From JAHDDH01 sp963922775 (GTDB lineage Bacteria; Bacteroidota; Bacteroidia; Cytophagales; Amoebophilaceae): 29,422 bases of DNA. Positions 9,180-17,540 of this stretch are shown piece by piece. Where the stretch lies: assembly GCA_963922775.1 (NCBI GenBank), contig CAWUJG010000012.1, positions 1 to 29,422 on the forward strand. Reading direction: 5' to 3'. Below the pieces are notes generated by a model. It was not told the origin of the DNA. It saw only the letters and a program-made list of their open reading frames with translations, and searched no databases. Each line of letters begins with the position of its first letter. Position 1 is the first letter of the stretch. Position numbers and translations under genes: made by a program.

Positions 9180-9652
9180 TGATTTGCTATTCAGTTTCAA
9201 TTTAGATATAAACGCAATACTTTGTATATCTTTTTAGAAGATCAATCTACTTCTGATAAACTATTTCTCTTTCATATAATGAAATACATTGTCTTAATTT
9301 TAGACAAATATCAAAAAAATTTATGATTTATTTGCTAATCTAGAGCTAATACTACAGGAAAATTTAGACAAGCTATGGAAAAGGCAGCAGAATTTAAAAT
9401 GTTTGAAAAACTTGAAGGTTCATCGCTTTTTAAGTATATTACGCATAATGTTATCTTTTATTCAAGTACTACAGGTTTAAAAAAAATATTGAAAAAGCAC
9501 ACGATATTATAAAATATAACTTACCAAAAATTAAAAGAAATAAAATAGCCATGACTAAATTCATGTACACAAATAATATAGATGTTAACCTAATTGAAAA
9601 AATTACTGAATTTTCTCGAAAAATATTTTTATTTCGAGATATAAATTCATAG
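9180..9652 (+). pseudogene. Decayed PD-(D/E)XK (Rpn/transposase-like) nuclease, copy C2
   Basis: Fills the 504-bp dnaA-accA gap. Frame pieces read DLLFSFNLDIN, then YLFLEDQSTSDKLFLF, then ANTTGKFRQAMEKAAEFK with MFEKLEGSSLFKYIT after it, then (frame change) IEKAHDIIKYNLPKI, and finally MTKFMYTNNIDVNLIEKITE ending at TAG 9650-9652. These are the same blocks as copy C1 (2594-3116) in inverse orientation. C2 keeps slightly more 5' sequence but has lost about 65 bp of the charged linker. Frameshifts and stops rule out function. The homologous sequence begins essentially at the dnaA stop codon. Confidence 0.86.
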
Positions 9653-9682
9653 TAAATAATCTAAATAAAAAATAGATAAACC

Positions 9683-10627
9683 ATGCGCACTACTGCTTTA
9701 GATTTTGAAAAACCTATTATTGCTTTAGAGAAAAAACTAGCAGACCTAAAGCAAAATACTCAAAATACTACTCTAATTAAAAAATTAGCACTTGAAATAG
9801 ATAACCTCAAAAAAGAAACTTTTAATAATCTTACACGTTGGCAACGTGTACAATTAGCCCGTCACCCTCAAAGGCCCTATACACTAAATTATATTGAAAA
9901 TATTACAGAAGACTTTATTGCCATGTATGGAGATCGTCTATATGGTGATGATAAAGCTATAGTTGGAGGATTTGGCACAATAAACCAAAAAACTATGATG
10001 TTTATTGGTCATCAGAAAGGTAGAAATGTACAAGAACGAAAAAAAAGAAATTTTGGCATGCCTAATCCTGAAGGTTACAGAAAAGCCTTAAGACTAATGA
10101 AAATAGCAGAAAAATTTAATAAACCTATTATTACCTTTATTGATACCCCAGGAGCATTTCCAGGTTTAGAAGCAGAAGAAAGAGGACAGGCAGAAGCAAT
10201 AGCTAAAAATATACAAACCATGTTTACTTTAAGTGTACCAATTTTAGTTATTATTATTGGTGAAGGTGCTTCTGGTGGAGCTTTAGGCATTGGTGTTGGA
10301 GATAAAATATTAATGTTAGAAAACACTTGGTATTCTGTTATTTCACCTGAATCTTGTTCTTCTATTCTTTGGAAAGGCTGGGAATATAAAGAACAAGCTG
10401 CTGAAGCTTTAAAGCTCACAGCAAAAGATATGTTAGCACAAAAAATTATTGATGAAATTATTCCTGAACCTTTAGGTGGAGCACATAGAAGTATTGACTT
10501 AATAACTTTATCAGTGAAAAAAAAAATTATACAAAACATAGAAAATTTAGAAAAAATAGATGCTCAGAAAAGAATTTTACATAGGATAGAAAAATTTAGT
10601 AATATTGATTATAATATGATATATTAA
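9683..10627 (+). CDS. accA: Acetyl-CoA carboxylase carboxyltransferase subunit alpha
   Basis: A 314-residue crotonase-fold subunit that with AccD transfers the carboxyl group from carboxybiotin to acetyl-CoA, the first step of fatty acid synthesis. N-terminal coiled coil FEKPIIALEKKLADLKQ (residues 8-24) is standard, then RWQRVQLARHPQRPYTLNYI. The oxyanion and CoA-binding region has TFIDTPGAFPGLEAEERGQ and IGEGASGGALGIGVGD. Length equals the family norm. accD is not in the window. The following small gene starts 7 bp after the stop, suggesting co-transcription. fabH lies nearby but converges from the opposite strand. Confidence 0.96.
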   Translation: MRTTALDFEKPIIALEKKLADLKQNTQNTTLIKKLALEIDNLKKETFNNLTRWQRVQLARHPQRPYTLNYIENITEDFIAMYGDRLYGDDKAIVGGFGTINQKTMMFIGHQKGRNVQERKKRNFGMPNPEGYRKALRLMKIAEKFNKPIITFIDTPGAFPGLEAEERGQAEAIAKNIQTMFTLSVPILVIIIGEGASGGALGIGVGDKILMLENTWYSVISPESCSSILWKGWEYKEQAAEALKLTAKDMLAQKIIDEIIPEPLGGAHRSIDLITLSVKKKIIQNIENLEKIDAQKRILHRIEKFSNIDYNMIY

Positions 10628-10634
10628 ATTTTTT

Positions 10635-11018
10635 ATGGAGAATACATATAATAAACAGAGTATAGAGAGTATAGATAAATACATTTTGATTACTGGTACA
10701 AATACACCTACTATTTCTATATTAAAGAGAAAATTGATATATATGAACTGTAAGGTAGATTATATTGATGATACTGAACAAGTTTTAGCAACTGAATTAA
10801 ATATGTATGATGGTATTATTATTTGCTTGTATACTTATCAAATTGATCCTATATCATTGATTGAAAAAATAAGAAATAATTATGTAAAGCCAATATTCCA
10901 AGTAGTGCATGATATTGATAAAAATAACATACAACATTGTTTTTCTGGTAACATTACAGGTTTAATTCATTGCTTTCTTCATGATGAAGATCTAAAACTT
11001 GCTCTAGCACAATTATAA
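10635..11018 (+). CDS. Small degenerate response-regulator receiver-like protein
   Basis: A 127-residue protein of uncertain identity. Its pattern looks like a receiver (REC) fold: strand YILIT (16-20), a helix ISILKRKLIYM, strand region after VDYIDD, DGIIICLYTYQID (59-71) in the place of the phosphoacceptor strand, strand KPIFQVVHDID, and GNITGLIHCFLHDEDLKLAL resembling the last strand and helix. If so, the usual acidic pair is replaced by Thr/Gly, the phosphoacceptor Asp by Cys64, and the conserved Lys by His/Cys, so it could not act by phosphorylation. No output domain. It starts 7 bp after accA on the same strand. The reading frame is clean, which argues for a real gene, but the fold call is inference. 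Confidence 0.55.
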   Translation: MENTYNKQSIESIDKYILITGTNTPTISILKRKLIYMNCKVDYIDDTEQVLATELNMYDGIIICLYTYQIDPISLIEKIRNNYVKPIFQVVHDIDKNNIQHCFSGNITGLIHCFLHDEDLKLALAQL

Positions 11019-11079
11019 TACTATAGATTATTTTTATTGATTTGATGTTATTTTCTATTTTTGATATTTTTCTAAAAGC

Positions 11080-12066
11080 TTACCAAATAACATACATACT
11101 CCCCCATGTAAACCCTGCTCCAAAGGTAGTAAATATTAGCTTATGGCCTGGTTGCAATTTTTTTTCATACATCCACAAACATAAAGGTATTGTAGCTGCT
11201 GTAGTGTTACCAAGTTTATCTATCGTAATCATTATTTTATCTTCACTCATGTTCAAATTTTCTCCTATTGCTTTAATAATACGGTAATTTGCTTGGTGAG
11301 GTACTAAAAAGTCTATTTTTTCTGTAGTCAGCTGATTAATCCTTATAATGTTTTTTACTACATCTATCATACTATTTACTGCATATTTAAAAACTGTTTT
11401 ACCATCTTGATAAAGATAATGCTCTTTATTATTTAAAGTAGTATATGTAGGTGGTCTTCTGCTTCCTCCAGCTTTTTGGTGTAAATATTTTTCTCCTGAA
11501 CCATCCATTTTTAGTATGCTATTTATTACACCACGTTTTTCCTCAGATGGTGTTAATAGTACTGCACCAGCACCATCACCAAAAAGTACACAAGTAGTTC
11601 TATCTTCATAATTTACTATAGAAGACATTTTATCTACACCTATCACTACTATTTTTTTATATTTTCCATTTTCTATATACTGTGCTGCATTTTCTAAGGC
11701 ATATAGAAATCCTGAGCAAGCAGCTTGTAGATCATAACCTATAGCATTTTTTGCTTCTACAGCATGAGCTATTATACCTGCATTAGCAGGTAGTATAAGA
11801 TCTGGCGTAATAGTTGCACAAATAATTAAATCAATAGAACTCGGATCTGTATCTGTTTTTTGCAATAAACCTTTTACTGCTTTTATAGCCATAAAAGCAC
11901 TACCCTGATTTTTTTCTTTTAATATTCTTCTTTCCTTAATACCAGTTCTTGTAGTAATCCAATAATCACTAGTATCTACTATGGAAGATAATTCTTGGTT
12001 AGTAAGAGTATATTCAGGAATATATCCATGTACGCCAGCAATTTTTGCATAAATTTTTTGCATCAA
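11080..12066 (-). CDS. fabH: Beta-ketoacyl-ACP synthase III
   Basis: This 328-residue thiolase-fold enzyme condenses acetyl-CoA with malonyl-ACP to start fatty acid elongation. The catalytic triad is present: Cys117 in LQAACSGFLYAL, His257 in PHQANYRI and Asn287 in GNTTAATIPL. The C-terminus FTTFGAGFTWGSMYV is typical. Two tandem Met codons leave a one-residue ambiguity in the start. It lies 26 bp downstream of rpmF on the same strand. The usual intervening plsX is not there. It converges with accA and its follower across only 61 bp with no obvious terminator hairpin. Confidence 0.96.
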   Translation of the reverse strand: MMQKIYAKIAGVHGYIPEYTLTNQELSSIVDTSDYWITTRTGIKERRILKEKNQGSAFMAIKAVKGLLQKTDTDPSSIDLIICATITPDLILPANAGIIAHAVEAKNAIGYDLQAACSGFLYALENAAQYIENGKYKKIVVIGVDKMSSIVNYEDRTTCVLFGDGAGAVLLTPSEEKRGVINSILKMDGSGEKYLHQKAGGSRRPPTYTTLNNKEHYLYQDGKTVFKYAVNSMIDVVKNIIRINQLTTEKIDFLVPHQANYRIIKAIGENLNMSEDKIMITIDKLGNTTAATIPLCLWMYEKKLQPGHKLIFTTFGAGFTWGSMYVIW

Positions 12067-12092
12067 ATTATAATATAATAGTATATGTATTT

Positions 12093-12278
12093 TTATACTG
12101 TTTTATCTATTACAATTCTACCTTTATAATATAATTTATCTTCATACCAAAAAGCCTGGTGAGGCAAATAATTTTTTCCTGTAGTAGCACATAAACGAAA
12201 GTTTACGGGCTGTAAGCTATCATGAGTTCTTCTTTTATCACGTCTTGTTTTTGAAATTTTACGTTTGGGATGTGCCAT
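12093..12278 (-). CDS. rpmF: 50S ribosomal protein L32
   Basis: A 61-residue basic protein with the invariant start MAHPKRKISKTRRDKRRTH, the L32 signature 'PKRK.SK.RRDKRR.H'. The C-terminal half (LCATTGKNYLPHQAFWY) has a single Cys, so this is the non-zinc-binding form. Length is normal for the phylum. It sits between the polyprenyl synthase gene (14 bp upstream) and fabH (26 bp downstream), preserving the common rpmF-fatty acid linkage even though plsX is lost. Confidence 0.96.
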   Translation of the reverse strand: MAHPKRKISKTRRDKRRTHDSLQPVNFRLCATTGKNYLPHQAFWYEDKLYYKGRIVIDKTV

Positions 12279-12292
12279 ATCTTATTTTTTAA

Positions 12293-13258
12293 TTAATTTT
12301 TTTTAAAACTATTTATAATCTGTAAAAGATTTTCTTTATAAATACTATTAGGATATTTTTCAAGCAAAAATAATGATTTTTTTTCATATTTTTTAATAGT
12401 ATTTTTTGTATATGCTATACCTTGATGCTTTTTAATAAAAGTAATAATATCATTTTGTATATTTCTTTGATGGTACTGGCTTTGTATGAGGTCCATTATA
12501 GCCTTTTTTTCTGCTAAAGTAGATTGACTTAAAGCAAAAATAAATGGTAAAGTAATTTTTTTATTGACAATATCTATACCAGTAGATTTATCTACTGAAT
12601 TATCTTCTAAATCTAATATATCATCTTGCATTTGAAATGCTATACCTATATTTTTTCCTATCTCAAACATATGATTTACATCTTCCTCAGAAGCTTGTAC
12701 AGCAACAGCTGCCATGGCCAAAGATGCTGCAAAAAGAGAAGCTGTTTTATTGTAAATAATAGTTAAATATTGTGCTTCTGTTATATTTTGCCATTGTTCA
12801 TTTTTTAGCTGTTGTATTTCTGTTTGGCTCATTAATGTTACCACAGAAGATATATAAGTTAGTAAATCATAATCTTTATTTTGTACAGCTAATGTAAGGC
12901 ATTGAGCAAAAAGATAATCTCCTAAAAGTACAGCTATTTTAGTATCAAAAGCTATGTGTACTACTGGCTGTTTTCTGCGGTACTTAGCTTCATCTATAAT
13001 ATCATCATGAATAAGTGTAGCAGTATGAAGCATTTCTACTAAAGCTGCAGCTCGGTATGTTTTTTCATTAATTTTTCCTAATATATTTGCTACTAATAAA
13101 ATGAGTTTAGGCCTTATTTGTTTTCCTATATTTTTTAGTATATGGTCTAATATAGAATTTTTTTCATTAAAATTTTTAACAAGTAGTCCTTGTAAGTATT
13201 GGTTAAAGCAAAATAATTCCGTTTCAATACAGTATATATTTTTCATGATAAAAAACAA
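12293..13258 (-). CDS. Trans-polyprenyl diphosphate synthase
   Basis: A 321-residue all-helical prenyltransferase that elongates allylic diphosphates with IPP. Both Asp-rich motifs are intact: DDIIDEAKYRRK (DDxxD at residues 85-89, with the basic RR after) and QMQDDILDLED (212-216). GKQIRPKLILL near 45-54 is the diphosphate-binding segment. The small-residue positions before the first motif (LVEMLHTATLIHDD) suit a medium or long-chain product such as that for quinone side chains, consistent with the respiratory genes elsewhere in the window, but chain length is not readable with certainty. The start could also be the second Met (MKNIYC). It lies 17 bp after the PAP2 gene and 14 bp before rpmF. 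Confidence 0.9.
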   Translation of the reverse strand: MFFIMKNIYCIETELFCFNQYLQGLLVKNFNEKNSILDHILKNIGKQIRPKLILLVANILGKINEKTYRAAALVEMLHTATLIHDDIIDEAKYRRKQPVVHIAFDTKIAVLLGDYLFAQCLTLAVQNKDYDLLTYISSVVTLMSQTEIQQLKNEQWQNITEAQYLTIIYNKTASLFAASLAMAAVAVQASEEDVNHMFEIGKNIGIAFQMQDDILDLEDNSVDKSTGIDIVNKKITLPFIFALSQSTLAEKKAIMDLIQSQYHQRNIQNDIITFIKKHQGIAYTKNTIKKYEKKSLFLLEKYPNSIYKENLLQIINSFKKN

Positions 13259-13275
13259 TATAATAAAAAATTAAT

Positions 13276-13914
13276 TTATGATAATTTTTTTAAAACTCTA
13301 AAAGAGAAATGAAAATAAAAGCTATAAATATAGGTAGTTATTATAACACCTATTAAAGCACCAAAGTAAATATCATGATAAAAATGTTGTACAAGATATA
13401 CACGAGAATAAGCTACTAAAAAGGCTATGCCTATAAGCAATAACTGATATAATAACTGTTGTATATTGCAAGCAAAAATTATAAAACATATACAAGAAAA
13501 TATAGTGGCTGCATGTCCAGAAGGAAAGCTATAGTAACTTTGTAGTGGTATATTTGCAACAATATGATGAAACTTTTCTATTGAAATAGAGGCCATAGGC
13601 CTCAGGTGATGAACAAATATAATATGTTTCAATATTTGGACAAAAATACAAGTAAATACAAAACTAAATAAACCTATCAATATTTTTTTTTTTGCAATGC
13701 GAAAAAAAAATAGAATAAATAGCATAAAAAAAAAACATATATACTCTCCTAGTATTGTAATTTTAGTAAAAAAAAAATCTAAAATAGAGTGATGCCATTT
13801 ATTGAGCCAAAGTAATAGCTTTATTTTAGGTATAAAAATGATAGGAAAACAAAAAACTATAAAAAAAAAGGAAAGAAGAAGAAAAAAAAGAGGATATCTT
13901 TTGAAGATCCACAT
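13276..13914 (-). CDS. PAP2-family membrane phosphatase
   Basis: A 212-residue polytopic membrane protein with about six hydrophobic helices. The PAP2 triad is visible: Lys96 ... Arg105-Pro106 (LKHIIFVHHLRP, with a slightly longer spacing than the textbook motif), PSGHAA at 131-136 with catalytic His134, and SRVYLVQHFYHD at 170-181 with nucleophile His177 and Asp181. Family members dephosphorylate undecaprenyl diphosphate, phosphatidylglycerol phosphate or lipid A. The neighbouring polyprenyl synthase makes an undecaprenyl or related isoprenoid role attractive, but this is inference. Many poly-A/T runs of 8-11 bases encode Phe and Lys tracts. Confidence 0.88.
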   Translation of the reverse strand: MWIFKRYPLFFLLLSFFFIVFCFPIIFIPKIKLLLWLNKWHHSILDFFFTKITILGEYICFFFMLFILFFFRIAKKKILIGLFSFVFTCIFVQILKHIIFVHHLRPMASISIEKFHHIVANIPLQSYYSFPSGHAATIFSCICFIIFACNIQQLLYQLLLIGIAFLVAYSRVYLVQHFYHDIYFGALIGVIITTYIYSFYFHFSFRVLKKLS

Positions 13915-13987
13915 AAATTGAATAAAAGACTTGAACCATTGAGTATACTAAGTAAGGTAGGACACTTCAACAATATATTAAAAATTG

Positions 13988-14061
13988 TGATCCTACGTGG
14001 ATTTGAACCACGGACCTCTACATTATCAGTGTAGCGCTCTAACCAGCTGAGCTATAGGATC
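13988..14061 (-). tRNA. tRNA-Ile (anticodon GAU)
   Basis: The reverse complement folds as a canonical tRNA: acceptor GATCCTA pairs with TAGGATC and discriminator A at 13988. The anticodon stem CTACA/TGTAG encloses loop CTGATAA with anticodon GAT (plus-strand 14025-14027), and the T loop is GGTTCAAATCC. CCA is not encoded. It stands alone, not in an rRNA spacer where this tRNA often sits. Confidence 0.96.
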
Positions 14062-14212
14062 ATTTTTGGAAAAAAATAGAATTTTTAGTAAAAGATAATC
14101 CTCTTTATTTATAAATATAAAATTTTTTTCACAAAAAATAAAATTTTTATGAAAATACATTCTATTATTTACAATGGCTTAAATATTACTCTTAACATAA
14201 AAAAATATAAAT

Positions 14213-14752
14213 TTATATAAAACTTCTAAAACATTGCCACAAGGCAATACCAGCACAAGTAGAAACATTAAGGGAATGTTTAGTTCCTTTTTGTGTTATG
14301 GCTATATATTCATCACAATGATTTAAAACATCAAGATGTATTCCGTCTACTTCATGGCCAAAAATAAAAGCATATTTCTTTTTTTTAGAAAAAAAAAAGC
14401 ATTCTAATGCCTTGCTTTTATTGGTTTGTTCTACAGCTATAATATTATAAGCTTCTTTTTTAAACATAGCAATTACATCTAAAATATTCTTTTGGTAATG
14501 CCAAGCAACTACATTTTCAGCTCCTAAGGCAGTTTTTTGTATTCCTTTATGTGGTGGAGTAGCTGTAATACCACATAAATATATTTTTTGTATTAAAAAA
14601 GCATCTCCTAGGCGAAAAATGGCTCCTACATTATGTGCACTCCGTATATTGTCTAAAATAACAACAATAGGATTTTTTGCTGTTTGTAATAGTTCTTTTG
14701 GTGTAATTCTTTGTAGTGCTGTGTTAGAAAGCTGATATACATTTTTTATCAT
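14213..14752 (-). CDS. TrmH-family (SpoU) tRNA/rRNA methyltransferase
   Basis: A 179-residue SPOUT enzyme, the second of this class in the window. Motif 1 is VVILDNIRSAHNVGAIFR (N-x-G-x-x-x-R with catalytic Arg), motif 2 AFIFGHEVDGI, and motif 3 HSLNVSTCAGIALW. Unlike the 266-residue paralogue near dnaA it lacks an N-terminal substrate-binding domain, so it resembles small TrmH/TrmL-type tRNA enzymes. The substrate is not assignable. It diverges from the CPBP-family gene across 38 bp. Confidence 0.88.
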   Translation of the reverse strand: MIKNVYQLSNTALQRITPKELLQTAKNPIVVILDNIRSAHNVGAIFRLGDAFLIQKIYLCGITATPPHKGIQKTALGAENVVAWHYQKNILDVIAMFKKEAYNIIAVEQTNKSKALECFFFSKKKKYAFIFGHEVDGIHLDVLNHCDEYIAITQKGTKHSLNVSTCAGIALWQCFRSFI

Positions 14753-14790
14753 AAATCATTATTTTATTACTATATTTCAGTTTTATAATT

Positions 14791-15666
14791 ATGGATTATA
14801 ATCATCCAAAAAAATTTTACCATAAAAATATATGGATAGCTCTTTTTCAACTATTTATTTTGATGCTATTTTGTATATTTTTAGGTGATTTTTTTTTTCT
14901 TAGCCTATTTCAGCCAATCTGGCTACATTTTTTTCCTGATAACATCATTTTGCAACTATTTAAATTGATGATTATTAATCTTAGCACTTTTGCAGGCAGC
15001 ACATGGCTATATTTTTTTGTACAACATATTGATTTTAGAGTATTTTTTAGAAAAAAAATTAAAAAAATATTTTTTATTTATACCTTAGTAATTATGCTTT
15101 TAGGCATACTATGCAGTACTTTTTTAGCTGCTTGGAATATACAGTTGCCTTTACCTAAGGTATTAGTTTTTTTTGATGCATGGTTTAAAGCCCAAAATCT
15201 TGAAATGAAAAACTTTTTATTTCAACTCATAAAAATACAAAATATTTTTTCTTATCTGTTAACTTGGGGAGTATTATCCTTAGTACCTGCATTTGGGGAA
15301 GAGTTATTTTTTAGAGGAACTTTGCAAAATATGCTATCAAAAAAAATGTCCATACATTTAGCTATATTTTTTACTGCATTTATTTTTAGTACACTACATT
15401 TACAATGGTATAGTTTTTTGCCAAGATTTTTTTTAGGTGCTATTTTAGGCTACATTTTTTTTTATACACAAAATATACTTTTTCCCATATTAGCTCATCT
15501 ATTAAATAATAGTATGGCAATCATTTATATATTTTTATATCCAGAAAAAATGCTTACAGATAATACATCTATCCCATTATATCCTATAGCTGTGTTTTGG
15601 TTGAGTATAATATTAATTGTCTACTTTTTATATATATGGCACCGACAGCATTTTTATAAACATTAG
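14791..15666 (+). CDS. CPBP-family intramembrane protease-like protein
   Basis: A 291-residue protein with about eight hydrophobic segments. The CPBP/Abi motifs are complete: Glu170-Glu171-x3-Arg175 in PAFGEELFFRGTLQN, then FSTLHLQWYSFLPRFFLGA with His203, and HLLNNSMAII with His236 and Asn240. Proteins of this family are Rce1-like glutamate intramembrane proteases or act in bacteriocin tolerance. The true substrate in Bacteroidota is unknown. It converges with the Ig-like lipoprotein gene across 49 bp. Confidence 0.86.
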   Translation: MDYNHPKKFYHKNIWIALFQLFILMLFCIFLGDFFFLSLFQPIWLHFFPDNIILQLFKLMIINLSTFAGSTWLYFFVQHIDFRVFFRKKIKKIFFIYTLVIMLLGILCSTFLAAWNIQLPLPKVLVFFDAWFKAQNLEMKNFLFQLIKIQNIFSYLLTWGVLSLVPAFGEELFFRGTLQNMLSKKMSIHLAIFFTAFIFSTLHLQWYSFLPRFFLGAILGYIFFYTQNILFPILAHLLNNSMAIIYIFLYPEKMLTDNTSIPLYPIAVFWLSIILIVYFLYIWHRQHFYKH

Positions 15667-15715
15667 TAGTAACTATTTTTTATGGAAAACTATATATAAC
15701 TTTATCACAAATTAA

Positions 15716-17416
15716 TTACAAAAAAATATTAATATCTTTAATATCCCAGTTTGCTTTTACCTTAAGCATTTTTTCATATAATACAACAGGGCTTGGGGGT
15801 ATATCTTTTAATACGTTGCCAAAATACCAATTTTTTTTATCTTTTTCTAATGCTAATACACGAATATAGTATTCTCCAGGATGTATATTATTAAAACAAT
15901 ATGATTTTTTATTTTTTATTTCTTGTATTACAAGGTATCTTTTGTTTAATAACTGTATAATAAATCCTGAAAATTCTGTAGTAATATTACCCCTTATAGT
16001 ACCTAACATATTAGGAGGTAATAAGGTAAATCTTTTTTCTCCTACTGAATTAATATCTCCTTCTATTGTTTCAAAAGCTTTTTTTTGTATGATAAGTTTA
16101 AAAGGATGATTTTTTTTATCCCATTTTTCTATATTTTGTATTAGTGTTGTATCTAATTTTTTTTTTATGCTGATTATGTTCTTTTTTTCATTTAAAGTAA
16201 TTTCATTTTCAAGTATAGGAATTGTAGTAGATATTTTTTCAAACTGTATAGCTATATTTTTATGATCAACTGTTTTAATAGGTTTGTTACAAACAAAATT
16301 TATTTCAAAAAAAGGATTATTTGTGTTACCTATTTTTATTTCTTTTGTAGATGCGCTAAATCGTACTTTAGGCTGTTTTGCCCATTTAAATTGTACGTCT
16401 ACATTTTTTTCTATACTATTACCCATATCATCTTCTGCATATACTTTTACTAATAGCTTATCTTCATCAATAAGCTTCATAGTATTGTATAACGTTATTT
16501 TTTTTTTATCCCGAGAGAGTATACTATATAATGTAGGCATAGATTTAAATTGTTTTGGTTTTTTAGTTAGGTTGATCTTATAACTGTTAATAGGTTTTGA
16601 AAAACCTATTTCAAAATATTTTCCTGTAGGCCTAGCATACTGTATTATTAATGGATTGATATTTCCCTTAAAAATAGATATACAAACATTATACATATTT
16701 TCTTTAAGGTTAATTGGCTTTTTTTGAAAGCCATAATAATCTTTGGCAGCATTAAAAAAAAGGTTATGTTCAAAATGCTTTCCAGCATATATTTTATATT
16801 TACCAGCTTTTATATTTTTGAGTTCAAAATTACCTTCTTCATCAGAATAAGTAAAATAATCTGGATTTTCTGTAAAAATTTTACAAGTATATTTTTTTTC
16901 ATCTTCTACCCTGTAGAGAGATACTAAAGCATTTTTTACATTTTCCTTCTTCATAAGAAATTGTACTTTTCCTTGAATGCAGCACTGGTCTATTTTAGGT
17001 CCTGTACTAAATATGATAGTAGGTTGTTTTGCTATTTTTTTTTCTGTAGTGCTTGTAATAGCATTTCTAAAATTTACTGTATAGGTAGTATTTTTTGCTA
17101 AAGGTTGAGTAAAATAAATTTTTATTGATTTTTTTTTAAATTTATAAGTATAAGTAGGTTTATTTTTTATTTTTTTAAGTTTAGGTGTAATTATAAGTTC
17201 TTTATTTAGATTCCGTATTTCTATTGCTTTATTAAATGTTAAAGCTACATAGTTTTTTTTAAAATTGGTATTAGCATTTACATCAGGATATTTTGCTATA
17301 CATATAGGAGGAGTCTCATCTTTAGGTCCTCCTCCTAAAGGTTTTTGTCGTGCGCAAGTAAGCATAAATAAGAAGAGGATAACATATAAAAATAAATTTT
17401 TTAAAATACTGTACAT
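15716..17416 (-). CDS. Ig-like (Big_5) domain lipoprotein, Bacteroidota-specific
   Basis: A 566-residue secreted lipoprotein. The signal peptide (about residues 1-20) ends in FMLTC, giving lipidated Cys21 with a slightly atypical lipobox (Thr at -1). It is followed by GGGPKDETPPICIAKYP, the near-universal N-terminus of a Bacteroidota Big_5 lipoprotein family. The first 100 residues form the Ig-like Big_5 domain (VALTFNKAIEIRNL, YTVNFRNAITS). Around residues 145-210 is a carboxypeptidase-regulatory-like segment (FTYSDEEGNFELKNIKAGKYKIYAG), and beta-rich sequence follows to the end. Located in the periplasm or outer membrane. Function is unknown. Conservation in such a reduced genome hints at an envelope role. 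Confidence 0.82.
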   Translation of the reverse strand: MYSILKNLFLYVILFLFMLTCARQKPLGGGPKDETPPICIAKYPDVNANTNFKKNYVALTFNKAIEIRNLNKELIITPKLKKIKNKPTYTYKFKKKSIKIYFTQPLAKNTTYTVNFRNAITSTTEKKIAKQPTIIFSTGPKIDQCCIQGKVQFLMKKENVKNALVSLYRVEDEKKYTCKIFTENPDYFTYSDEEGNFELKNIKAGKYKIYAGKHFEHNLFFNAAKDYYGFQKKPINLKENMYNVCISIFKGNINPLIIQYARPTGKYFEIGFSKPINSYKINLTKKPKQFKSMPTLYSILSRDKKKITLYNTMKLIDEDKLLVKVYAEDDMGNSIEKNVDVQFKWAKQPKVRFSASTKEIKIGNTNNPFFEINFVCNKPIKTVDHKNIAIQFEKISTTIPILENEITLNEKKNIISIKKKLDTTLIQNIEKWDKKNHPFKLIIQKKAFETIEGDINSVGEKRFTLLPPNMLGTIRGNITTEFSGFIIQLLNKRYLVIQEIKNKKSYCFNNIHPGEYYIRVLALEKDKKNWYFGNVLKDIPPSPVVLYEKMLKVKANWDIKDINIFL

Positions 17417-17540
17417 ATATTTTATATTTGTGGAAATAAAGTAGATTTTAATTTAATTAAACTAATAAAAAAGAAAAATAATAAAATCAATAGAAATTTG
17501 AAAATAATATTAATATTGTATATATAGTAAATTAAAATTT

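Noticed and set aside
9615..9638. CTCGAAA...TTTCGAG hairpin near the end of C2 (also in C1 at the mirrored place) as a terminator
   Set aside because: It lies within the ancestral coding frame (SRKIFLFRD), has no T-tract of its own, and is not kept in C3, so it is probably a chance feature of the coding sequence.
10075..10539. 154-codon open frame on the minus strand within accA
   Set aside because: Antisense shadow of a strongly supported accA. The composition is Ser/Ile/Phe-rich without motifs.
11042..11287. 81-codon plus-strand frame overlapping the 3' end of fabH
   Set aside because: It is the reverse of conserved fabH active-site sequence (His/Asn region) and shows no domain of its own.
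16262..16927. Three plus-strand frames (63, 99 and 67 codons) inside the Ig-like lipoprotein gene
   Set aside because: Phe/Ile-rich antisense products of an A-rich coding strand; no start or family support.
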